From Coriaria nepalensis (taxonomy: Eukaryota; Streptophyta; Magnoliopsida; Cucurbitales; Coriariaceae): 64,000 nt of DNA. Below are positions 51,390 through 61,830 of this stretch, piece by piece. A model generated the notes under the pieces. That model did not search any database. It had not been told where the DNA came from and saw only the letters and a program-made list of their open reading frames with translations. Location of the stretch: the NCBI GenBank assembly GCA_027186245.1, contig CP114496.1, forward strand, positions 4,555,501 to 4,619,500. Direction: 5' to 3'. Within the stretch, counting starts at the first letter, position 1. Each line of letters opens with the position of its first letter. A program made the translations under genes and the position numbers.

Positions 51390-54300
51390 ATCGTTCGAAT
51401 TGCTTTGAAATAAGTTATTGACTAGAAATGACTCATTGAAATGATTTTAAGGTTAAATGAATGCACACTTTCCTTGTAATGATCATTTGCAAGTTATACA
51501 CAAAACTTGTGTTTGATGTGCGAAAATAGAATTCGTTCGAATTGCTTCGAAATAAGTTATTGCCTTTAAATGACCCATTGAAATGATTTTAAGGTTAAAC
51601 GAACGCAATCTTTCCTTGCATTGACCATTCGCAAGTTATGCACAAAACTTGTGTTTGTAGTGCAAAAAAAGAATTCGTTCGAATGGGTTTGAAATAAGTT
51701 ATTGACTTGAAATGACTCATTGAAATGATTTTAATGTTAAACTAATGCACACTTTCCTCGCATTGATCATTTGCATGTTTTGGATAATACTTGTGTTTGA
51801 AGTGCGAAAATATAAATCGTTCAAATTGCTTTGAAATAACTTATTGACTTGAAATGACTTATTCAAATGATTTTAAGGTTAAACAAACGCAGGCTTTCCT
51901 TGCATTGACCTTTTGCAAGTTATGCACAAAACTTGTGTTTGTAGTGCAAAAATAGAATTCATTCGAATGGCTTTGAAATAAGGTATTGACTAGAAAAGAC
52001 TCATTGAAATGATTTTAAGGTTAAACAAATGCACACTTTCCTTACAATGATCATTCGCAAGTTTTGGACAATACTTGTGTTTGAAGTGCGAAAATATAAA
52101 TCGTTCAAATTGCTTTGAAATAACTTATTGCCTTGAAATGACTCATTGAAATGATTTTAAGGTTAAACGAACGCAGGGTTTGCTTGCATTGTCCTTTTGC
52201 AAGTTATGCACAAAACTTGTGTTTGTAGTGCAAAAATAGAATTCGTTCGAATGGTTTTGAAATAAGTTATTGACTAGAAATGACTCATTGAAATGATTTT
52301 AAGGTTAAACAAATGCACACTTTCCTTATAATGATCCTTTGCAAGTTTTGGACAATACTTGTGTTTGAAGTGCGAAAATATAAATCGTTCGAATTGCTTT
52401 GAAATAAGTTATTGACTTGAAATGACTCATTGAATTGATTTTAAGGTAAAACGAACACAGGCTTTCCTTGCATTGACCTTTTGCAAGTTATGCACAAAAC
52501 TTGTGTTTGTAGGACAAAAATAGAATTCGTTCGAATGGCTTTGAAATAAGTTATTGAGTAAAAATGACTCATTGAAATGATTTTAAGGTTAAACAAATGC
52601 ACACTTTCCTTATAATGATCATTTGCAACTTAGGCGCAAAACTTGTGTTTGAAGTGCGAAAATATAATACGTTCGGCTTGCTTTGAAATAAGTTATTGAC
52701 TTGAAATGACTCACTGAAATGATTTTAAGGTGAAACTAATGCACTTTCCTTGCATTGATCATTCGCAAGTTATGTGCAAAACTTGTGTTTGTAGTGCAAA
52801 AAATGGGCTCGTTCGACTTACATTGAAATAAGTTATTGACTTGAAATGACTCATTCAAATGATCATAAGGTTAAACGAATGCACCCTTTCCTTGGATTGA
52901 TCATTTGCTAGTCATGCACAAAACTTGTGTTTGTAGTGCAAAAATAGAATTTTTTCGAATTGCATTGAAATATGTTATTGACTTGAAATGACTCATTCAA
53001 ATGATTTTAAAATTAAACGAATGCACACTTTCCTTGTAAGGATCATTTGCAAGTTATGCACAAAACTTGTGTTTGAAGTGCGAAAATATAATTCGTTCGG
53101 ATTGCTTTGAAATAAGTTATTGACTTTTAAATGACTCATTCAAATAATTTTACGGTTAAACGAATGCACACTTTCCTTGCTTTGATCATTTGCAAGTTCT
53201 GCACAAAACTTGTATTTGAAGTGCGAAAATAGAATTCCTTCGAATTGTTTTGAAATAAGTTATTGATTTGAAATGACTCATTGAAATGATTTTAACGTTA
53301 AATGAACGTAGGCTCTTCTTGCTTTCATCTTTCACAAGTTATGCACAAAACTTGTGTGTGGAGAGCAAAAATAGAATTCGTTCGAATTGCTTTGAAATAA
53401 GTTATTGACTAGAAATGACTCATTGAAATGATTTTAAGGTTAAATGAATGCACACTTTCCTTGTAATGATCATTTGCAAGTTATACACAAAACTTGTGTT
53501 TGATGTGCGAAAATAGAATTCGTTCGAATTGCTTCGAAATAAGTTATTGCCTTCAAATGACTCATTGAAATGATTTTAAGGTTAAACGAACGCAAGCTTT
53601 CCTTGCATTGACCATTCGCAAGTTATGCACAAAACTTGTGTTTGTAGTGCAAAAATAGAATTCGTTCGAATGGGTTTGAAATAAGATATTGACTTGAAAT
53701 GACTCATTGAAATGATTCTAATGTTAAACTAATGCACACTTTCCTCGCATTGATCATTTGCATGTTTTGGATAATACTTGTGTTTGAAGTGCGAAAATAT
53801 AAATCGTTCAAATTGCTTTGAAATAACTTATTGACTTGAAATGACTCATTCAAATGATTTTAAGGTTAAACGAACGCAGGCTTTCCTTGCATTGACCTTT
53901 TGCAAGTTATGCACAAAACTTGTGTTTGTAGTGCAAAAATAGAATTCGTTCGAATGGCTTTGAAATAAGGTATTGACTAGAAAAGACTCATTGAAATGAT
54001 TTTAAGGTTAAACAAATGCACACTTTCCTTACAATGATCATTCGCAAGTTTTGGACAATACTTGTGTTTGAAGTGCGAAAATATAAATCGTTCAAATTGC
54101 TTTGAAATAACTTATTGACTTGAAATGATTCATTGAAATGATTTTAAGGTTAAACGAACGCAGGGTTTGCTTGCATTGACCTTTTGCAAGTTAAGCACAA
54201 AACTTGTGTTTGTAGTGCAAAAATAGAATTCGTTCGAATGGTTTTGAAATAAGTTATTGACTAGAAATGACTCATTGAAATGATTTTAAGGTTAAACAAA

Positions 54301-55220
54301 TGCACACTTTCCTTATAATGATCCTTTGCAAGTTTTGGACAATACTTGTGTTTGAAGTGCGAAAATATAAATCGTTCGAATTGCTTTGAAATAAGTTATT
54401 GACTTGAAATGACTCATTGAAATGATTTTAAGGTTAAACGAACACAGGCTTTCCTTGCATTGACCTTTTGTAAGTTATGCACAAAACTTGTGTTTGTAGT
54501 GCAAAAATAGAATTCATTCGAATGGCTTTGAAATAAGTTATTGAGTAAAAATGACTCATTGAAATGATTTTAAGGTTAAACATATGCACACTTTCCTTAT
54601 AATAATCATTTGCAAGTTATGCGCAAAACTTGTGTTTGAAGTGCGAAAATATAATATGTTCGACTTGCTTTGAAATAAGTTATTGACTTGAAATGACTCA
54701 TTGAAATGATTTTAAGGTGAAACTAATGCACTTTCCTTGCATTGATCGTTCGCAAGTTATGTGCAAAACTTGTGTTTGTAGTGCAAAAATAGAATTTTTT
54801 CGAATTGCATTGAAATATGTTATTGACTTGAAATGACTCATTCAAATGATTTTAAAATTAAACGAATGCACACTTTCCTTGTAAGGATCATTTGCAAGTA
54901 ATGCACAAAACTTGTGTTTGAAGTGCGAAAATATAATTCGTTTGGATTGCTTTGAAATAAGTTATTGACTTTTAAATGACTCATTCAAATAATTTTACGG
55001 TTAAACGAATGCACACTTTCCTTGCTTTGATCATTTGCAAGTTATGGACAAAACTTGTATTTGAAGTGCCAAAATAGAATTCGTTCGAATTGTTTTGAAA
55101 TAAGTTATTGATTTGAAATGACTCATTGAAATGATTTTAACGTTAAACGAACGTAGGCTTTTCTTGCTTTCATCTTTCGCAAGTTATGCACAAAACTTGT
55201 GTTTGGAGAGCAAAAATAGA
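51390..55220 (-). repeat. 14-mer HOR pair inside copy 2
   Basis: ACTAGAAATGACTCATTG with its downstream context occurs at 51,421 and 53,408 (1,987 bp apart), and AAGGTGAAACTAATGCAC at 52,727 and 54,714 (also 1,987). The second unit lacks the monomer with AAAAAATGGGCTCG, so beyond that point the spacing drops by one monomer. Comparison with 39.8-43.9 kb shows that this 14-mer pair existed before the 11-kb duplication. Confidence 0.77.
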
Positions 55221-57950
55221 ATTCGTTCGAATTTCTTTGAAATAAGTTATTGACTCGAAATGACTCATTGAAATGATTTTAAGGTTAAACGAACGCAGGC
55301 TTTTCTTGCATTCATCTTTCGCAAGTTATGCACAAAACTTTGTGTTTGGAGTGCAAAAATAGAATTCGTTTGAATTTCTTTGAAATAAGTTATTGACTTG
55401 AAATGACTCATTGGAATGATTTTAAAGTTAAACGAACGCAGGCTTTACCTGCATTGACCTTTTGCAAGTTATGCGCAAAACTTGTGTTTGAAGTGTGAAA
55501 ATAGAATTAGTTTGAATTGCTTTGGAATAAGTTATTGACTTGTAATGACTAATTCCGATGATTTTATGGTCAAACGAGTGCACACTTTCCTTACATTGAT
55601 CATTTGCAAGTTATGCATAAAACTTGTGTTTGATGTGCGAAAATAGAATTCGTTCGAATTGCTTTGAAATAAGTTATTGCCTTGAAATGACTCGTTGAAA
55701 TGATTTTAATGTTAAACGAACCCGAGCTTTTCTTGCATTCATCTTTCGCAAGTTATGCATAAAACTTGTGTTTGGAGCGCAAAAATAGAATTCGTTCGAA
55801 TTTCTTTGAAATAAGTTATAGACTTGAAATGACTCATTGAAACGATTTTAAGTTTAAACAAATGCACACTTTCCATATAATGATCATTTGCAAGTTATGC
55901 GCAAAACTTGTGTTTGAAGTGCGAAAACATAATTCGTTCGACTTGCTTTGAAATAAGTTATTGACCTGAAATGACTCATTGAAATGATTTTAAGGTGAAA
56001 CTAATGCACTTTCCTTGCATTGATCACTCGCAAGTTATGTGCAAAACTTGTGTTTGTAGTGCAAAAAATGGGCTCGTTCGACTTACTTTGAAATAAGTTA
56101 TTGACTTGAAATGACTCATTCAAATGATCTTAAGGTTAAACGAATGCACCCTTTCCTTGGATTGATCATTTGCTAGTCATGCTCAAAACTTGTGTTTGTA
56201 GTGCAAAAATAGAATTTTTTCGAATTGCATTGAAATATGTTATTGACTTGAAATGACTCATTCAAATGATTTTAAAATTAAACGAATGCACACTTTCCTT
56301 GTAAGGATCATTTGCAAGTAATGCACAAAACTTGTGTTTGAAGTGCGAAAATATAATTCGTTCGAATTGCTTTGAAATAAGTTATTGACCTTTAAATGAC
56401 TCATTCAAATAATTTTACGGTTAAATGAATGCACACTTTCCTTGCTTTGATCATTTGCAAGTTATGCACAAAACTTGTATTTGAAGTGCGAAAATAGAAT
56501 TCGTTCGAATTGTTTTGAAATAAGTTATTGATTGGAAATGACTCATTGAAATGATTTTAACGTTAAACGAACGTAGGCTTTTCTTGCTTTCATCTTTCGC
56601 AAGTTATGCACAAAACTTGTGTTTGTGGAGCAAAAATAGAATTCGTTCGAATTTGTTTGAAATAAGTTATTGACTCGAAATGAGTCACTGAAATGATTTT
56701 AAGGTTAAACGAACGCAGGGTTTTCTTGCATTCATTTTTCGCAAGTTATGCACAAAACTTGTGTTTGGAGTGCAAAAATAGAATTCGTTTGAATTTCTTT
56801 GAAATAAGTTATTGACTTGAAATGACATATTGGAATGATTTTAAGGTTAAACGAATGCAGGCTTTTCCTGCATTGACCTTTTGCAAGTTATGCACAAAAC
56901 TTGTGTTTGAAGTGTGAAAATAGAATTAGTTTGAATAGCTTTGGAATAAGTTATTGACTTGTAATGACTCATTCAGATGATTTTATGGTTAAACGAGTGC
57001 ACACTTTCCTTGCATTGATCATTTGCAAGTTATTCACAAAACTTGTGTTTGATGTGCGAAAATAGAATTCGTTCGAATTGCTTTGAAATAAGTTATTGCC
57101 TTGAAATGACTCGTTGAAATGATTTTAATGTTAAACGAACCCGAGCTTTTCTTGCATTCATCTTTCGCAAGTTATGCAGAAAACTTGTGTTTGTAGCGCA
57201 AAAATAGAATTCGTTCGAATTTCTTTGAAATAAGTTATTTACTTGAAATGACTCATTGAAACGATTTTAAGTTTAAACAAATGCACACTTTCCTTATAAT
57301 GATCATTTGCAAGTTATGCGCAAAACTTGTGTTTGAAGTGCGAAAACATAATTCGTTCGACTTGCTTTGAAATAAGTTATTGACCTGAAATGACTCACTG
57401 AAATGATTTTAAGGTGAAACTAATGCACTTTCCTTGCATTGATCATTCGCAAGTTATGTGCAAAACTTGTGTTTGTAGTGCAAAAAATGGGCTCGTTCGA
57501 CTTACTTTGAAATAAGTTATTGACTTGAAATGACTCATTCAAATGATCTTAAGGTTAAACGAATGCACCCTTTCCTTGGATTGATCATTTGCTAGTCATG
57601 CACAAAACTTGTGTTTGTAGTGCAAAAATAGAATTTTTTCAAATTGCATTGAAATATGTTATCGACTTGAAATGACTCATTCAAATGATTTTAAAATTAA
57701 ACGAATGCACACTTTCCTTGTAAGGATCATTTGCAAGTTATGCACAAAACTTGTATTTGAATTGCGAAAATAGAATTCGTTCGAATTGTTTTGAAATAAG
57801 TTATTGACTTGAAATGACTCATTGAAATGATTTTAACGTTAAACGAACGTAGGCTTTTCTTGCTTTCATCTTTCGCAAGTTGTGCACAAAACTTGTGTTT
57901 TGAGTGCAAAAATAGAATTCGTTCGAATTTCTTTGAAATAACTTATTGAC
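55050..57950 (-). repeat. 10-mer HOR, two copies (copy 2)
   Basis: This is the counterpart of the 43,980-46,880 pair, offset by 11,070-11,071 bp. GAACCCGAGC occurs near 55,718 and 57,137. Unlike copy 1, only the right-hand unit contains the CTTGTATTTGAATTGCG monomer (57,750); the left-hand unit has CTTGTGTTTGAAGTGCG followed by an AAATAATTTTACGG monomer at the matching place. Confidence 0.78.
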
Positions 57951-59757
57951 TTGAAATGACTCATTGGAATGATTTTAAGGTTAAACGAACGCAGGCTTTC
58001 CCTGCATTGACCTTTTGGAAGTTATGCACAAAACTTGTGTTTGTAGTGTAAAAATTGAAATCGTTCGAATTGCTTTGAAATAAGTTATTGACTAGAAATG
58101 ACTCATTGAAATGATTTTAAGGTTAAATGAATGCACACTTTCCTTGTTATGATCATTTGCAAGTTATGCACAAAACTTGTGTTTGATGTGCGAAAATAGA
58201 ATTCATTCGAATTGTTTTGAAATAAGTTATTGCCTTGAAATGACTCGTTGAAATGATTTTAAGGTTAAACGAACGCAGGCTTTCCTTATAATGATTATTT
58301 GCAAGTTATGTACAAAACTTGTGTTTGAAGTGCGAAAATAGAATTCGTTCGAATTGCTTTGAAATAAGTTATTGCCTTGAAATGACTCATTGAAATGATT
58401 TTAAGGTTAAACGAACGCAGGCTTTCCCTGCATTGACCTTTTGCAAGTTATGCACAAAACTTGTGTTTGTAGTGCAAAAATAGAATTCGTTCGAATTGCT
58501 TTGAAATAAGTTATTGACTAGAAATGACTCATTGAAATGATTTTAAGGTTAAACGAACGTAGGCTTTTCTTGCATTCATCTTTCGCAAGTTATGCAGAAA
58601 ACTTGTGCTTGGAGTGCAAAAATAGAATTCGTTCGAATTTCTTTGAAATAAGTTATTGACTTGAAATGACTCATTGAAATGATTTTAAGGTTAAACTAAT
58701 GCACACTTTCCTTGGATTGATCATTTGCAAGTTATACACTAAACTTGGGTTTGTAGTGCAAAACTAGGGCTCATTCGACTTACTTTGAAATAAGTTATTG
58801 ACTTGAAATGACTGATTGAAGTGATTTTAAGGTTACACGAATGCACACTTTCCTTGCAATGATCATTTGCAAGTTATGCCGAAAACTTGTGTTTGTAGTG
58901 CAAAAATAGAATTTGTTCGACTTGCTTCGAAATAAGTTATTGAGTTGAAATGACTCACTGAAATGATTTGAAGGTTAAACTAATGCACACTTTCCTTGCA
59001 TTGATCATTTGCAAGTTATGTGCAAAACTTGTATTTGTAGTGCAAAAATAGGGCTCGTTCGACTTACTTTGAAATAAGTTATTGACTTGAAATGACTCAT
59101 TCAAATGATTTTAAGGTTAAACGAATGCCCACTTTCCTTGCAATGATCATTTGCAAGTTATGCACAACACTTGGGCTTGTAATGCAAAAATAGGGCTCAT
59201 TCGACTTGCTTTGAAATAAGTTATTGAATTAAAATGACTCACTAAAATGATTTTAAGGTTAAACTAATGCACACTTTCCTTGCATTGATCATTTGCAGGT
59301 TATGCGCAAAACTTGTGTTTGTAGTGCAAAAATAGGGCTCGTTCGACTTACTTTGAAATAAGTTATTGAATTGAAATGACTCACTGAAATGATTTTAAGG
59401 TTAAACTAATGCACACTTTCCTTGCAATGATCATTTGCGAGTTATGCACAAAACTTGTGTTTGTAGTGCAAAAATAGAATTCGTTCGACTTTCTTTGAAA
59501 TAAGTTATTGACTTTAAATGACTCATTCAAATGATTTTATGGTTAAACGAATGCACATTTTCCTTGCTTTGATCGTTTGCAAGTTATGCACAAAACTTTT
59601 ATTTGAAATGCGAAAATAGAATTAGTTCGAATTGTTTTGAAATAAGTTATTGACTTGTTATGACCCATTGAAATGATTTTAAGATTAAACGAACGCAGGC
59701 TTTCGTTGCATTCATCATTTGCAAGTTATGCACAAAACTTGTGTTTGAAGTGCGAAA

Positions 59758-61789
59758 ATAGAATTCGTTCGAATTGCTTTGAAATAAGTTATTGACTTTA
59801 AATGACTCATTCAAATGATTTTACGCTTAAACGAATGCACACTTTCCTTGCTTTGATCGTTTGCAAGTTATGCACAAAACTTTTATTTGAAATGCGAAAA
59901 TAGAATTCGTTCGAATTGTTTTGAAATAAGTTATTGACTTGAAATGACTCATTGAAATGATTTTAAGGTTAAACGAACGCAGGATTTTCTTGCATTCATC
60001 TTTCACAAGTTATGCACAAAACTTGTGTTTGGAGTGCAAAAATAGAATTCGATCGAATTTCTTTGAAATAAGTTATTGACTTAAAACGACTCATTTGAAT
60101 GATTTTAAGGTTAAACGAACACAGGCTTTCCCTGCATTGACCTTTTGCAAGTTATGCACAAAACTTGTGTTTGTAGTGTAAAAACAGAATTCGTTCGAAT
60201 TCCTTTGACTCATTGAAATGATTTTACGGTTAAACGAATGCACACTTTCCTTGCATTGATCATTTGCAAGTTATGCACAAAACTTGTATTTGAAATGCGA
60301 AAATAGAATTAGTTCGAATTGTTTTGAAATAAGTTATTGACTTGTAATGACCCATTGAAATGATTTTAAGGTTAAACGAACGCAGGCTTTCGTTGCATTC
60401 ATCTTTTGCAAGTTATGCACAAAACTTGTGTTTGAAATGCGAAAATAGAAGTCATTTGAATTGCTTTGAAATAAGTTATAAGTTAGTGACTTGAAATGAC
60501 TCATACAAATGATTTTACGGTTAAACGAATGCACACTTTCCTTGCAATGATCATTTGAAAGTTGTGCACAAAACTTGTGTTTGAAGTACGAAAATACAAT
60601 GCGTTGAATTGTTTTGGAATTAAAAATTGACTTGAAATGACTTATTGAATTGATTTTATGGTTAAACAAATGCACACTTTCCTTGCAGTGATCATTTGCA
60701 AGTTACGCACAAAACTTGTGTTTGTAGTGTGAAAATAGAATTCGTTCGAATTGCTTTGAAATAAGTTATTGACTAGAAATGACTCATTGAAATGATTTTA
60801 AAGTTAAACAAATGCACACTTTCCTTATAATGATTATTTGCAAGTTATGCACAAAACTTGTGTTTGAAGTGCGAAAATAGAATTCGTTCGAATTGCTTTG
60901 AAATAAGTTATTGCCTTGAAATGATTCACTGAAATGATTTTAGGGTTAAACGAACGCAGGCTTTCCTTGCATTGACCTTTTGCGAGTTATGCACAAAACT
61001 TGTGTTTGTAGTGCAAAAATAGAATTCGGTCGAATGGCTTTGAAATAAGTTATTGACTAGAAATAACTCATTGAAATGATTTTAAGGTTAAACAAATGCA
61101 CACTTTCCCTATAATGATGATTTGCAAGTTTTGGACAATACTTGTGTTTGAAGTGTGCAAATATTAATCGTTCCAATTGCTTTGAAATAAGTTATTGACT
61201 TTAAATGACTCATTGAAGTGATTTTAAGGTTAAACTAATGCATACTTTCCTTGCATTGATCATTTGCAAGTTATGCGCAAAACTTGTGTTTGTAGTGCAA
61301 AAATAGGGCTCGTTCGAGTTACTTTGAAATAAGTTATGGACTTAAAACGACTCATTGGAATGATTTTATGGTTAAACGAACGCAGGCTTTTCTTGCATTC
61401 ATCTTTCGCAAGTTATGCACAAAACTTGTGTTTGGAGTGCAAAAATAGAATTCGATCGAATTTCTTTGAAATAAGTTATTGACTTAAAACGACTCATTGG
61501 AATGATTTTATGGTTAAACGAACGTAGGCTTTCCCTACATTGATCTTTTGTAAGTTATGCACAAAACTTGTGTTTGTAGTGTAAAAACAGAATTCGTTTG
61601 AATTCCTTTGATAAAAGTTATTGACTTGAAATGACTCATTCAAATGATTTTACGGTTAAACGAATGCACACTTTCCTTGCATTGATCATTTGCAAGTTAT
61701 GCACAAAACTTGTATTTGAAGTGCGAAAATAGAATTAGTTCGAATTGTTTTGAAATAAGTTATTGACTTGTAATAACTCATTGAAGTGA
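59758..61789 (-). repeat. Irregular monomers at the right edge of block B
   Basis: Beyond the 11-kb duplication the 142-bp rhythm becomes uneven. A monomer near 60,190-60,220 is shortened by roughly 20 bp: GAATTCCTTTGACTCATTG joins parts normally separated by the AAATAAGTTATTGACTTG segment. Another near 60,475 has a small internal duplication (AAGTTATAAGTTAGTGAC). Near 61,600 a monomer reads CCTTTGATAAAAGTTATTG. Two monomers share CATTTGAAAG and GTACGAAAATACAATGCG changes not seen elsewhere. I see no HOR and no gene. Such decay is typical of the edge of a homogenised domain. Confidence 0.82.
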
Positions 61790-61830
61790 ACAATTCAATT
61801 GAAAGCAATTCGAACAATTCAATTTTCAAC
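61740..61830. other. Fold-back junction 2: orientation R to F, with change of subfamily
   Basis: Orientation-R sequence runs through ACTCATTGAAGTGA, ending at about 61,789. From there ACAATTCAATTGAAAGCAATT is orientation F and matches the diverged block C unit at about 63,067. The breakpoint is within a base or two of 61,789 because that 63-kb copy reads CAAGAAAACAATTCAATTG while here it reads GAAGTGAACAATTCAATTG. A short dyad CAATTCAATTG sits on the join. The monomer families on the two sides are clearly different, unlike at junction 1. Confidence 0.87.

Larger units (their letters stand above)
48751..59757 (-). repeat. Large tandem duplication, copy 2 (about 11.0 kb)
   Basis: This copy matches copy 1 from TAAGGTTAACTGAATGC to GTGCGAAAATA at about 59,757. 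There copy 1 reads on into AGGGCTCATTTG and copy 2 into GAATTCGTTCG. Relative to copy 1 it lacks two monomers near 49,390, has four rather than two units of the 284-bp dimer, has one rather than two of the 425-bp trimer, and holds different monomers at 56.30-56.53 kb. Most other stretches of several hundred bases are identical or differ by one or two bases, so the duplication is recent relative to the divergence among ordinary monomers. Confidence 0.9.
12656..61789 (-). repeat. Satellite block B: 142-bp monomers, orientation R
   Basis: About 346 monomers, all reverse complement to block A. Each runs GAATTCGTTCGAATTGCTTT, GAAATAAGTTATTGACTTGA, AATGACTCATTGAAATGATT, TTAAGGTTAAACGAATGCAC, ACTTTCCTTGCATTGATCAT, TTGCAAGTTATGCACAAAAC, then TTGTGTTTGAAGTGCG and a short A-rich link back to the next EcoRI site. 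The block contains six clear HOR systems, listed separately. The middle (25-37 kb) is the most homogeneous, and both ends are more varied. No coding region, RNA gene or transposable element interrupts it. The role is inferred to be structural heterochromatin or centromere; the sequence alone does not show which. Confidence 0.97.
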
